The position numbers and the translations under genes are program-made. Shown here piece after piece: positions 1 to 7,961 of a DNA stretch of 64,000 nt (its first letter is position 1; each line of letters opens with the position of its first letter). Where the stretch lies: NCBI GenBank assembly GCA_014649575.1, contig BMTH01000005.1:248001-312000 (forward strand), in the 5' to 3' direction. The notes under the pieces are model-generated. The model saw only the letters and a list, made by a program, of their open reading frames with translations. It ran no database searches and was not told the DNA's origin. The DNA is from Streptomyces griseoincarnatus. Lineage in GTDB: Bacteria > Actinomycetota > Actinomycetes > Streptomycetales > Streptomycetaceae.

Positions 1-117
1 CTGCCGGACGACCTCGGCGACGGTGTCGCGCCCGGAGACGGGCGTGTCCGCGGTGCTCGAGGTGTCCGGCGTGCCGCTGAGGCCGTCGCCGGCCGATGGC
101 CCTTGGGTCGCCGTCAT
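1..117 (-). CDS. Partial 5' end of an unidentified gene, possibly a MarR-type regulator
   Basis: Only the first 39 codons lie in the window; the gene runs off the left edge. Its ATG (117-115) overlaps the TGA of the FUSC gene in an ATGA arrangement, so the two are almost certainly translationally coupled. The visible residues are a Ser/Thr/Gly/Asp-rich tail followed by TVAEVVRQ. Some actinobacterial MarR proteins begin with a similar stretch before their first helix, and a MarR-like nested palindrome lies ahead of the FUSC gene, but too little is visible to assign a family. Confidence 0.55.
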   Translation of the reverse strand, partial: MTATQGPSAGDGLSGTPDTSSTADTPVSGRDTVAEVVRQ

Positions 118-1946
118 GGCGATGCGCCCTCCGTGTACGTATACGTGCTGGTGGTGCCGGGGTCCGGGAGGAGTCCCCGGCGTCGTACCGTCGCCGCGAG
201 CGTACGGTGTGCCGCCTGCTCGGCGAGCACCACCCGTTCCAGGGGCAGTGCGCGCTGCCACCATTCTCCGGCCGCGGCGTCGGCGGTCGCGCGCAGGTCG
301 ACCACGGCGGCGGCGAGTCCGCGGCGGGCTGCCACCAGGGCGGCGGGCGAGGACGAGGGGTCGGCCGCCACGCGGGCGGCGTGCTCACGGGCGCGGTCGA
401 CGGTGGTGAGTGCCCGCTCGACGCGCCGGCCGGCCCGCCGGTTGGTGACGGCGACGGCGGCGACGAAGCCGACCAGGGCGCCGACCAGCGTGTCCACGAC
501 CCGGCCGGTGACCAGCTCGCCGGTGGGCTGGTAGCCGGGCAGCTCGGTGACGAGCAGCGCCAGCGGGGTCACGCAGACGCTGCCGAGCCAGTAGTTGCGG
601 CCGATGAGCGCCTCGGCGCCGAAGTTGCAGGCGAGGATGCACAGCACGAGGGCGAGCGGGCCGAGCTGGGCGACCGGGGCGACGGCCGCGAAGAGCAGCA
701 CGCCGACGAGGTTGCCGACGACGCGCTGCACGGCCCTGCTCCAGGTGAGGGTGATGTTGGCCTGGTAGAGGGAGGCGGCGGTGACGAGCGCCCAGTAGGG
801 ACGTTCGGCACCGAGGGCGAGGGAGACGTAGCCGGCGAGGGCGCAACCGAGGGCGCTGCGGACGGCGACGGGGGCGAGCGGCCCGAGCCGGCTCCGCAGC
901 GGACGCGGCGCGACGGCCCGCTCGGCGGCCACCCCGACGAGCTCGTCCCGCTCGCGTAGCAGATCCCCGTCCCGGCGCAGGCTGTCGTCGTCGAGGCGCG
1001 CACCGCCTTCCGTCCGGCACTGGCCGGCGCCGTCCGGGCGCGAGCCGACGCCGTCCGGGCGCAGGCCGTCCTCCTCCCGGCGCAGGCCGTCCTCCTCCCG
1101 GCGTGGATCCCCCGTGCGGGGAATCCGGCCCGTGCCCCGCACCGCGCGGGCCCAGGAGCGCAGCCGGGCGGGGTCGGCGTCGGCCGGGGCCGCGAGGGCG
1201 ACCTCGGCACGGATGACGAGACGTTCGAGGGCACGGCGGGTCGTGGAGGGGCGGTTCCGGACCGCGAGGAGGGTCTGCCAGGCCGCGTGCACGGCGGCGT
1301 ACGCGGCGGACCGGGCACCCGCGCCGCCCTCCTCTCCGCCGCGCGCGGTCTCGGCGTAGGCGGCGGCCGCGTTCAGCGCCTGGGCGGTGGCCCGCCGCTC
1401 GGGGCCGTGCGGACGGAGCGGGGCGGGGGCCATGCCCACGAGCCAGGCCCACACCCCGGCCGCCGCGGCGAGTGCGAGGTGGCCGGGGGCCTGGCCGAGG
1501 GTCTGCGGGACGAACAGCGCGGCGGAGCTGACGAAGGTGAGGATCACGTGCGCGGGCGGACCGACCCGGGTGGCGTCGCACCCCGCCTTCTGCACAGCGG
1601 CCAGCAGGGCGCCGACGGTGACCAGGACGACGGCGTTCCGGGTCAGGGACGCGGAGACCAGGGCCACGGCGAGCCCGCCGAGCATGCCGAGGATCACCCA
1701 GGCGAGCGCCTTGGCGCGGGCGGCGTACGGGCGGTTGTGCGCGTACAGGGCGCACAGCGATCCCGCCATCGTGTACGGGGCGAGGTCGAGCCGGCCGAGC
1801 GTCATCAGGAGCAGGCTGGGCGGGGCGACGGCGGCGACCACGCTGAGGGCGGGCTTGAACCAGACGTCGGAGGGCCGTCCGAGGCGCAGCGCGCCGACGA
1901 CGGGGAGACGCCGGACGCGCGCGGAGGTGGGGGTGGCACTGCTCAT
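114..1946 (-). CDS. FUSC-family inner-membrane protein (aromatic acid exporter-like)
   Basis: 610-residue membrane protein. An N-terminal block of transmembrane segments (about residues 30-165) is followed by a charged cytoplasmic linker and a second membrane block (about residues 355-480), then a soluble C-terminal domain. This two-block plan matches the FUSC/YccC/ArAE family, whose characterised members export aromatic acids or related compounds. The start is set at the ATG at 1946, where the protein begins MSSATPTSARV; further upstream the frame is low-complexity and lies antisense to the next genes. No Shine-Dalgarno is visible and a TAACCT box lies 8-9 nt upstream, so the transcript may be leaderless. 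The substrate cannot be told from sequence. Confidence 0.85.
   Translation of the reverse strand: MSSATPTSARVRRLPVVGALRLGRPSDVWFKPALSVVAAVAPPSLLLMTLGRLDLAPYTMAGSLCALYAHNRPYAARAKALAWVILGMLGGLAVALVSASLTRNAVVLVTVGALLAAVQKAGCDATRVGPPAHVILTFVSSAALFVPQTLGQAPGHLALAAAAGVWAWLVGMAPAPLRPHGPERRATAQALNAAAAYAETARGGEEGGAGARSAAYAAVHAAWQTLLAVRNRPSTTRRALERLVIRAEVALAAPADADPARLRSWARAVRGTGRIPRTGDPRREEDGLRREEDGLRPDGVGSRPDGAGQCRTEGGARLDDDSLRRDGDLLRERDELVGVAAERAVAPRPLRSRLGPLAPVAVRSALGCALAGYVSLALGAERPYWALVTAASLYQANITLTWSRAVQRVVGNLVGVLLFAAVAPVAQLGPLALVLCILACNFGAEALIGRNYWLGSVCVTPLALLVTELPGYQPTGELVTGRVVDTLVGALVGFVAAVAVTNRRAGRRVERALTTVDRAREHAARVAADPSSSPAALVAARRGLAAAVVDLRATADAAAGEWWQRALPLERVVLAEQAAHRTLAATVRRRGLLPDPGTTSTYTYTEGASP
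1060..1101 (-). repeat. Perfect 21-bp tandem duplication in the FUSC linker
   Basis: Two identical 21-bp copies (1060-1080 and 1081-1101) encode a duplicated REEDGLR heptad near residue 285 of the FUSC protein. More diverged copies (SRPDG-type) follow, so the linker between the membrane blocks seems to grow by in-frame duplication. Confidence 0.9.
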
Positions 1947-1955
1947 GAAGAGCAA

Positions 1956-1989
1956 GGTTAACAGGTGTTTTACTCGTAAAAAATTAACC
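1956..1989. promoter_or_regulatory. Nested inverted repeat upstream of the FUSC gene, probable operator
   Basis: An AT-rich island in otherwise very GC-rich DNA. The outer arms are GGTTAA (1956-1961) and TTAACC (1984-1989); the inner arms TTTTAC (1968-1973) and GTAAAA (1976-1981) are separated by TC. It covers the expected promoter of the FUSC operon, so a bound dimeric regulator would block transcription. The co-transcribed edge gene is the nearest candidate regulator. Confidence 0.7.
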
Positions 1990-2114
1990 GGGGATCCGCT
2001 CGCGCCCCCGGGAGCCCCCCGGGAGCCCCCCGCGCACCCCCTCGCGCTCGCGTACACGCCGTCGGGCACGGGCATCCCCTGACCGTCCGGTGGAGCGGTT
2101 CGAGGGGGGTTCGC

Positions 2115-2681
2115 GTGCACGGACCGGGATCGTCCGGCTGGCTGCTGGTGGCGCTCTGCGCGGCGACCGGCGCCTATTGCCTGCTGCGGATGCGCAGCGG
2201 CGTGGAGGAGCAGCGCCGGGCGGCGGGCGGCGAGGCGCTGATGGGGTTCGGGATGGCGGCCATGGCGGTGCCTGCGGCGGTGTTCACGCCGCCGGCGTGG
2301 GCGTGGCCGCTGTGGGCGGTGGTGTTCGGTGCGGCGGGGCTGCACGCGCTGTGGGCGGCCCGCGCCTCCGCGCGCCATCTGCACCATGTGGTGGGCGCGG
2401 GCGCGATGGTCTACATGGCGGTGGTCATGGCGGCCGCCCCGCGGGGGGCGCATCACGGCGCTGCGGGCACACCCGCGCTGACCGCCGCCCTGCTGCTCTA
2501 CTTCACGGCGTACGTGCTGGTGACGGGCGCGCGGCTGGTGCCGGTGGCCGCCGTGGCGGGCGGGCCGGGAACGGGACCGGGTGCAGGTTCCGGCACCAGG
2601 TGGGGCGACCGGCCGGAACTGGCGCGAGCCTGCCGCCTGTCGATGGGGATCGCGATGGTGGCGATGCTGATGATGATGTGA
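2115..2681 (+). CDS. DUF5134 integral membrane protein
   Basis: 188-residue membrane protein starting at GTG 2115. It has about five or six hydrophobic helices and a His-containing pattern (ARHLHHVVGAGAM near residue 90, followed by MVYMAVVMA) typical of the actinobacterial DUF5134 family. No biochemical function is known for the family. It lies just upstream of the M56 peptidase in the same orientation (126-bp gap), and the two may act together at the membrane; that link is inference only. Confidence 0.8.
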   Translation: MHGPGSSGWLLVALCAATGAYCLLRMRSGVEEQRRAAGGEALMGFGMAAMAVPAAVFTPPAWAWPLWAVVFGAAGLHALWAARASARHLHHVVGAGAMVYMAVVMAAAPRGAHHGAAGTPALTAALLLYFTAYVLVTGARLVPVAAVAGGPGTGPGAGSGTRWGDRPELARACRLSMGIAMVAMLMMM

Positions 2682-2807
2682 GGCGCGCGAGGAGACGATG
2701 TGGAAGCGCGCCAGGGGCCGTTCGGCCGGCGGCGCGGGACCGTTGTCTGCGTCACTTCGGACCGCGGGCCCGTGTTCAAGGGGCGTCGGCGCTTCTAGGC
2801 TGCTGCC

Positions 2808-3743
2808 ATGATCCTCCCCGCGGTCCTGCTGCTGCTCGGTGTGCTGACCGCCGTCGTGGGTCCCCGGCTGCTCGCCCGGGCGGACTGGCCGGACCGTGAG
2901 CCGGTGGTGGCCCTGTGGGCCTGGCAGTGCGTGATCGCGGCGGTGCTGCTGTGCTGCGCCCTGTCGATGACGTTCAGCGCGGCAGCGGCCTGGCGGGTGG
3001 TCGGCGGGCATGTGTTCACCGGCGCGCCGATCGCGGTCGTCGAGGCGTACACCCTCGGCACGGCGGGCGCGTGGGCGCATGTCACCGCCGTGGTGCTGGC
3101 GTGCGGCGGGCTGTGGAGCGGGGCGATGCTGGTCCGGGAGATCGCGCGGGCCCGTGCCCGGCGCCGGGCGCGCCGGGCGGAACTGCGGCGCCGTGCCCCG
3201 CTGCTGCCGGGTGAGGAGCCGGGCTCCGACCGGCTCGTGGTGCTGGAGGGCGACCGTCCGGACGCCTGGTGCCTGCCCGGCTCCCCGCCCCAACTGGTGG
3301 TGACGACAGCCGCGTTGCAGCGTCTGAAGGGACGGCAGCTGGACGCGGTACTGGCGCACGAGCGCGGCCACGCGCGCGCCCGGCACGACTGGCTGCTGCA
3401 CTGCTCGTCCGCGCTGGCGGACGGCTTCCCGCAGGTGCCGGTGTTCTCCGCGTTCCGGGACGAGATGCACCGGCTGGTGGAACTCGCCGCGGACGACACG
3501 GCGTCGCGCCGGTTCGGCCGGCTCACCACGGCCCTGGCCCTGGTCGAACTGAACGAGGACCGCGGGGTCTTCGGCCCCTGCCCCACCGCCCAGGCGCACG
3601 TCCCGGCCCGGGTGCACCGCTTGCTCACCCCGGGCGACCGCCTCCCCCCGAGCCGCCGCCTACGCCTGACCGCCGTCGCGTCCCTGGTACCGGCGCTTCC
3701 CGTCCTCGTGGCGTTCCTACCGGGCTTGCGGGCACTGGGGTAA
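2808..3743 (+). CDS. M56-family (BlaR1-like) membrane zinc metallopeptidase
   Basis: 311 residues with transmembrane helices at about 1-22, 38-62 and 85-110 and a C-terminal helix. The zinc-binding HEXXH motif is present as HERGHARARHD with the first His at residue 184, and a third ligand candidate lies in the ELAADDTA segment about 45 residues on. M56 proteins of the BlaR1 type cleave a cognate repressor or membrane substrate. The usual BlaI repressor gene is absent here, so the substrate is unknown. A TAGGCT -10-like box (2796-2801) sits 6 nt before the ATG, suggesting a leaderless transcript. Confidence 0.88.
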   Translation: MILPAVLLLLGVLTAVVGPRLLARADWPDREPVVALWAWQCVIAAVLLCCALSMTFSAAAAWRVVGGHVFTGAPIAVVEAYTLGTAGAWAHVTAVVLACGGLWSGAMLVREIARARARRRARRAELRRRAPLLPGEEPGSDRLVVLEGDRPDAWCLPGSPPQLVVTTAALQRLKGRQLDAVLAHERGHARARHDWLLHCSSALADGFPQVPVFSAFRDEMHRLVELAADDTASRRFGRLTTALALVELNEDRGVFGPCPTAQAHVPARVHRLLTPGDRLPPSRRLRLTAVASLVPALPVLVAFLPGLRALG

Positions 3744-3799
3744 ACCCCGTCTCCGCCCAGGCGCGCCGCCCGGCGCGCCGAGACGGGCGCACCTCCCGG

Positions 3800-3924
3800 C
3801 ACAGCCGCCCGGCGACCGGCCGCCCCCGGTCCGCCGGTCACGGCCGACCGCCCCCGCGTCACTGGTCTTGGCGCTCGCGCCAACCCCGTGGCGTTCCTGC
3901 CCCGATCGCGGGCACTGGGGTAGC
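3800..3924 (+). pseudogene. Decayed tandem copy of the 3' end of the M56 peptidase gene
   Basis: The gap after the M56 gene holds an imperfect copy of that gene's own last ~125 bp, offset by 180 bp. The final segment 3888-3924 translates to VAFLPRSRALG followed by TAG, against VAFLPGLRALG followed by TAA in the real gene. Further upstream the match continues with frame slips (ASLVLALAPTPW against ASLVPALPVLVA). It is read here as a fossil of a local duplication with no function. Confidence 0.6.
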
Positions 3925-3997
3925 GACGGCCCCGACGAGGCAGGGCCGGGCGTGCCGGGTCCTGGCCCCGGCACGCCCGGTCGGCGAGGATCACCCC

Positions 3998-4798
3998 ATG
4001 CGCACCCCCCACGCCCCCGCACCGCCCGCGCCCCCCGGCCCCCGTACGCCGGCCCGGTCGGCTCTGACGCCCGCGGTCCTGCTCGGCGCGGCCTCCGTGC
4101 TGCTGCTGACGCTGGTCGCCCTCGAGTGGCGGCCCCTGCTGGACCTGGACGGCGGCATCTCCCGCACCACGCACCGCTGGGCGGTGGCGGAGGACGGGCT
4201 GACGCAGGCGGCCCGCGTGCTGACCGACTGGGTGTGGGACCCCTGGACGATGCGTCTGCTGTGCGCGGTGGCGGTGATCCTGCTGCTCCGGCGTCCGGCC
4301 GCCCGGTGGACCGCGGGGTGGCTGGTCGTGGTGGTGGCGCTGGCCACGGCCGCGCAGCAGGGGCTGAAGGCGGCGCTGGGGCGGGAGCGCCCGGTGTGGT
4401 CCGACCCGGTGGACAGCGCCCACTACGCCGCCTTCCCCTCGGGGCACGCCATGACCGCGACGGTCGTGCTGGGGCTGCTGCTGTGGCTGCTGCACCGCCA
4501 CGGCGTGGGCCTCGTGGTGTGGCGTACGGCGCTGGCGGTGGCGGTGGTCTCGGTGGCCGGCGTCGGCCTCACCCGGATCTGGCTCGGCGTGCACTGGCCG
4601 ACGGACGTGCTGGGCGGCTGGCTGTTCGGCGCGCTGACGGTGGTCGCGGCGGTCGCGGCGCACCGGCGGCTGCGGCCCACGCCCCGAGGCACGGCGCGCG
4701 GCCGGTCCGGCGGTACGCGTACGCCCTCGCCCTCGCCCTCGCCCTCGCCCTCGCCCGAACCGTCCACCTCGGACGATCCCCCGCGTCGCCCGAGGTGA
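3998..4798 (+). CDS. PAP2-superfamily membrane phosphatase
   Basis: 266 residues beginning at ATG 3998, with a Pro-rich cytoplasmic N-terminus and about five or six transmembrane helices. The three phosphatase signatures are all present in order: KAALGRERP, then FPSGHAMTAT, then TRIWLGVHWPTD. Together they hold the catalytic His and Asp of phosphatidic acid or undecaprenyl-pyrophosphate phosphatases. The C-terminus ends in a run of Pro-Ser dipeptides. Lipid phosphate hydrolysis at the outer face of the membrane is likely; the exact lipid is not determinable. Confidence 0.9.
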   Translation: MRTPHAPAPPAPPGPRTPARSALTPAVLLGAASVLLLTLVALEWRPLLDLDGGISRTTHRWAVAEDGLTQAARVLTDWVWDPWTMRLLCAVAVILLLRRPAARWTAGWLVVVVALATAAQQGLKAALGRERPVWSDPVDSAHYAAFPSGHAMTATVVLGLLLWLLHRHGVGLVVWRTALAVAVVSVAGVGLTRIWLGVHWPTDVLGGWLFGALTVVAAVAAHRRLRPTPRGTARGRSGGTRTPSPSPSPSPSPEPSTSDDPPRRPR

Positions 4799-4812
4799 AC
4801 GGCAGCCCGAAG

Positions 4813-4830
4813 AGGGCCCGCCGGGGCCCT
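4813..4830 (+). terminator. Short GC hairpin after the PAP2 gene
   Basis: AGGGCCC (4813-4819) and GGGCCCT (4824-4830) pair with a 4-nt loop, 15 nt after the PAP2 stop. There is no strong T-tract, as is usual for Streptomyces. Confidence 0.55.
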
Positions 4831-4845
4831 TCCAGGTGCGCTGAG

Positions 4846-4870
4846 TATAGTTGGCTGGCAGCCAGTCAAC
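4846..4870 (+). promoter_or_regulatory. Promoter -10 and TetR-type operator
   Basis: TATAGT (4846-4851) fits a -10 box. It runs into a near-perfect 21-bp palindrome with arms GTTGGCTGG (4850-4858) and CCAGTCAAC (4862-4870) around CAG, with one mismatch per arm. Lying just ahead of the tetR ribosome-binding site, it is the natural site for autorepression. Confidence 0.75.
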
Positions 4871-4883
4871 GCAGGAGTCCAGC

Positions 4884-5561
4884 ATGTCCCCGCGCAGCGC
4901 CCTGGTCAATGAAGAGTTGCGTCGGCGTTCCAAGGAGCGGCTGCTGCACGCGGCCGTCGAGCTGGTCGACGAGCGCGGGTACGAGGCGACCACGCTGGGT
5001 GACATAGCCGACCGGGCGGGCTCGGCGCGGGGTCTGGTGTCGTACTACTTCCCGGGAAAGCGCCAGCTCGTGCAGTCCGCCGTGCACCGGCTGATGCACC
5101 GCACCCTGGAGGAGGCGCTGGAGCGGGAGCCGCGCACGGACGACGGCAGGGAGCGGATGGCGCGGGCCATCGACGCGATCCTCGGCCTGGCGCGGGACCG
5201 GCCGGTGCTGATGCGCCAGCACATGGCGGGACTGCTGCAGGCGGAGGGGTTCCTGCCGTGTCCCGAGCAGCGGCGGCTGGCCGAGCTGCTGAGCGACACC
5301 GTCGCCCGGCACGGCTCGCGGGACGTCGAGTCCGACTACCCGATGCTGCGGGCGCTGCTGATGGGCGCCGTGTACGCGGCGGTGATGCCGGGGGCGCCCA
5401 TGTCCGTGCCGGTGCTGCGCGCCGAGCTGTTCAAGCGCTACCGGCTGGACTGGGAGATGGGTGTCCCGCCGGACCCCGAGGGGACCGGCGGGACGAAGGA
5501 GAAGGACCGGACGGACATGGCCCGGTTCTTCGCGACGGAGCCGGAGACTCAGTCGAAGTAG
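4884..5561 (+). CDS. TetR/AcrR-family transcriptional regulator
   Basis: 225 residues. The N-terminal helix-turn-helix spans about residues 15-60 (ERGYEATTLGDIADRAG, then VSYYFPGKRQLV), followed by an all-helical ligand-binding domain. The ATG at 4884 is chosen because AGGAG lies 6 nt before it and the operator palindrome ends just upstream. It is probably autoregulated. Its 3' end overlaps the convergent LVIVD gene by 13 bp; no efflux or enzyme target is obvious next to it. Confidence 0.9.
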   Translation: MSPRSALVNEELRRRSKERLLHAAVELVDERGYEATTLGDIADRAGSARGLVSYYFPGKRQLVQSAVHRLMHRTLEEALEREPRTDDGRERMARAIDAILGLARDRPVLMRQHMAGLLQAEGFLPCPEQRRLAELLSDTVARHGSRDVESDYPMLRALLMGAVYAAVMPGAPMSVPVLRAELFKRYRLDWEMGVPPDPEGTGGTKEKDRTDMARFFATEPETQSK

Positions 5562-7051
5562 TCCGGCTGCGTCTGCACGTTGAGCTCCTGCATACGGACC
5601 CAGCGGGCCGCGTCCGTGCGCTTGTCGTCGATCTTCAGGACGTCGAAGCCCTTGGCCATGTCGTTGGAGTAGATGTAGCCGTTGTAGTAGTACGCCGACC
5701 ACGAACCGCCGGTGACCAGCTGGTCCGTGGAGAGCGGACCGCGCTCGAAGTAGGCGATCTCCTTCGGCTTGGCCGAGTTGGTGAAGTCCCACACCGAGAT
5801 GCCGCCCTGGTACCAGGCCTGGACCATCAGGTCACGGCCGCGGACCGGGATCAGCGAGCCGTTGTGGGCCACGCAGTTCTCGGTGTCCGCCTGGTGGCGG
5901 GGGATCTTGTAGTAGCTGCGGAACACCAGCTTGCTGCGGTCGCCCTTGCCGACGATGTCGTAGATGCCGTCCGCGCCGCGGTTCGGACCGATCTCCGCGT
6001 TGCAGGTGGCCGCGCCGCCGCCGCCCAGCTCGTCGGTGAAGACGACCTTGTCGGCCCTCTGGTTGAACGTCGCCGAGTGCCAGAACGCGAAGTTCACATT
6101 GTCCTGGACGCGGTCGATCACCCGCGGACGCTCGGGGTTCCTGATGGAGAACAGGATGCCGTCGCCCATGCAGGCGCCGGCGGCCAGGTCCTTCGAGGGC
6201 AGCACGGTGATGTCGTGGCAGCCGGTGGTCTTGGAGACGCCCGGGTTGGTGGGCGCGCCCGGGTTGCCGCCACCGTCCGGGCCCTCACCCGGGAACAGCA
6301 CGGGGAACCCGACCACGGCGGCCTTGTGCGGGGCCTTGCGCGGCACCTTGATCACGGAGATGCCGTCGTGCGGCGGCCGGCAGTCCGGGTAGGCCGCGTT
6401 CGGCGAGTACGAGGAGACGTAGACGTAGACGTTCTTGCGGTCCGGCACCAGCGTGTGGGTGTGCGAGCCGCAGGCGGTCTCGACGGCGGCGACGTAGCGC
6501 GGGTTGCGCTTGTCGCTGATGTCGAAGACCTTCATGCCCTCCCAGGAGGATTTCTCGGTGGCCGGCTGCGTGGTGCTGTTGCAGCTGCTGTCGCTGCGCG
6601 AGGAGTCCGTGGACAGGAAGAGCAGGTTGCCGGAGACGGAGATGTCGTTCTGCGATCCGGGACACAGCACCTGAGCCACCGTCTTGGGCTTCTTCGGGTT
6701 GCTGATGTCGAAGATGCGGAAGCCGTCGTAGTTGCCGGCGAAGGCGTACCTCCCCTGGAAGGCGAGGTCCGAGTTGGTGCCGGACAGCACGTCCTTGGGG
6801 ATGTTGGCCACGTGCTCGATGTTGGCGGAGTGGACGATCTCGTCCTGGCCGGGTATGTCACCGCTCTTGACGGCGGCGCGGGCCTCGGCCTGGTCGCTGC
6901 GGGACACGTCCTTCGGGGCGGCGGGCGAGTCCCCCGGGTCCGGGATCGCGGCGGCGGGCCCGGCCGTGAGCAGCGCGGCCAGCAGGCCGCCCGCTGCCGC
7001 GGCAACTCCCAGCCGTCTGCGCCGGGTTCGGGAAACGTTCAACAGGATCAC
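5549..7051 (-). CDS. Secreted LVIVD-repeat beta-propeller protein
   Basis: 500 residues with a clear N-terminal signal (twin-arginine-like RTRRRRLG, a hydrophobic stretch, then cleavage near GPAAAIPDP). The mature part contains several LVIVD-type repeats seen as 'IFDISNPKKPK', 'VFDISDKRNPRYVA' and 'VWDFTNSAKPKEIAYF', which form a beta-propeller on the cell surface or outside the cell. Function is unknown for the family. It is divergent from the DUF305 lipoprotein gene, so both products are exported. No C-terminal anchor is seen. Confidence 0.85.
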   Translation of the reverse strand: MILLNVSRTRRRRLGVAAAAGGLLAALLTAGPAAAIPDPGDSPAAPKDVSRSDQAEARAAVKSGDIPGQDEIVHSANIEHVANIPKDVLSGTNSDLAFQGRYAFAGNYDGFRIFDISNPKKPKTVAQVLCPGSQNDISVSGNLLFLSTDSSRSDSSCNSTTQPATEKSSWEGMKVFDISDKRNPRYVAAVETACGSHTHTLVPDRKNVYVYVSSYSPNAAYPDCRPPHDGISVIKVPRKAPHKAAVVGFPVLFPGEGPDGGGNPGAPTNPGVSKTTGCHDITVLPSKDLAAGACMGDGILFSIRNPERPRVIDRVQDNVNFAFWHSATFNQRADKVVFTDELGGGGAATCNAEIGPNRGADGIYDIVGKGDRSKLVFRSYYKIPRHQADTENCVAHNGSLIPVRGRDLMVQAWYQGGISVWDFTNSAKPKEIAYFERGPLSTDQLVTGGSWSAYYYNGYIYSNDMAKGFDVLKIDDKRTDAARWVRMQELNVQTQPDYFD

Positions 7052-7259
7052 TGTTTTCCTCCCTGGTTCCGTTCACGTCGGAACGGTGTGGCACCGGCAG
7101 TATCGTCTTCGGCATGCACATACCAACAGGGGCTCCACAGCATCGCAACAAAGTTTTTTGATCGAAGTTGCGCGGAAGCGTGCTAGGACGGTCATCGACA
7201 CTCACGAGGTGTTCCGCACCGCTGCCGAGCGGGAATACCGCCAGTCACAGGAGGTCCAT

Positions 7260-7922
7260 GTGCACCACCGCCGCGTGCCACGCCTGTCCGCCGTCGCCGC
7301 CGGGCTGACCGCGCTGGCCGTACTCGGGCTCGTGGGCTGCGACTCCGGCGACGACGACGCCAAGTCGCCCCCCGCGAGCGGCCCTTCGGTGATCGCGCCC
7401 GGCGCGCCCGGGGAGGAGAACCGCACCCTGTCGGCCCAGGAGGCGGAGCAGGAGCGCAAGGAGGACGACTCCCCCAACGCCGCGGACGTGTCGTACGCGC
7501 AGATGATGATCCAGCACCACACGCAGGCGCTGGAGATGACCGAACTGGTGCCGGGGCGTGCGGAGTCACCGAAGGTGGTCAAGCTGGCCGAGCGCATCGC
7601 CGCCTCGCAGAAGCCCGAGATCGGCGCGATGAAGGGGTGGCTGCGCACGCACGGCAGGACGGAGGCGGACGCGGGCCGGGGGCACGACCACGCGACGATG
7701 CCCGGCATGGCGACCGAGGCACAGCTGAGGCAGTTGCGGGCGGCCGAGGGCAAGGCGTTCGACCAGCTGTTCCTCACGCTGATGATCACGCACCACCAGG
7801 GTGCGATCACCATGGCCACGGACGTGAAGGGCCAGGGGAACAACATCCGGATCGAGGAGATGGCGGACGACGTCGTCGCGCAGCAGACCAGCGAGATCAA
7901 CCGGATGCGCGACCTGCTGTGA
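7260..7922 (+). CDS. DUF305 lipoprotein (ferritin-like fold)
   Basis: 220 residues. A Shine-Dalgarno AGGAGG (7249-7254) lies 5 nt before GTG 7260, fixing the start. A signal peptide ends in a lipobox LVGC at about residue 25, so the protein should be lipid-anchored outside the membrane. The DUF305 domain carries the paired His motifs MMIQHHTQALEM and LMITHHQGAITM. Some members of the family are linked to copper handling, but metal binding here is inferred only from the His pairs. It is divergent from the exported LVIVD protein. Confidence 0.88.
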   Translation: MHHRRVPRLSAVAAGLTALAVLGLVGCDSGDDDAKSPPASGPSVIAPGAPGEENRTLSAQEAEQERKEDDSPNAADVSYAQMMIQHHTQALEMTELVPGRAESPKVVKLAERIAASQKPEIGAMKGWLRTHGRTEADAGRGHDHATMPGMATEAQLRQLRAAEGKAFDQLFLTLMITHHQGAITMATDVKGQGNNIRIEEMADDVVAQQTSEINRMRDLL

Positions 7923-7961
7923 CGTTCCGCCAGGGCGGCGGTCCGGTCAGGGGCGGGACGG

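Noticed and set aside
1947..3617. Long upstream extension of the FUSC frame.
   Set aside because: The extension is antisense to DUF5134 and M56 genes, is low-complexity Arg/His/Pro-rich, and the domain begins right after ATG 1946.
2795..5005. Minus-strand frame of 736 codons.
   Set aside because: Antisense to the M56 and PAP2 genes and Arg/Pro-rich without any domain.
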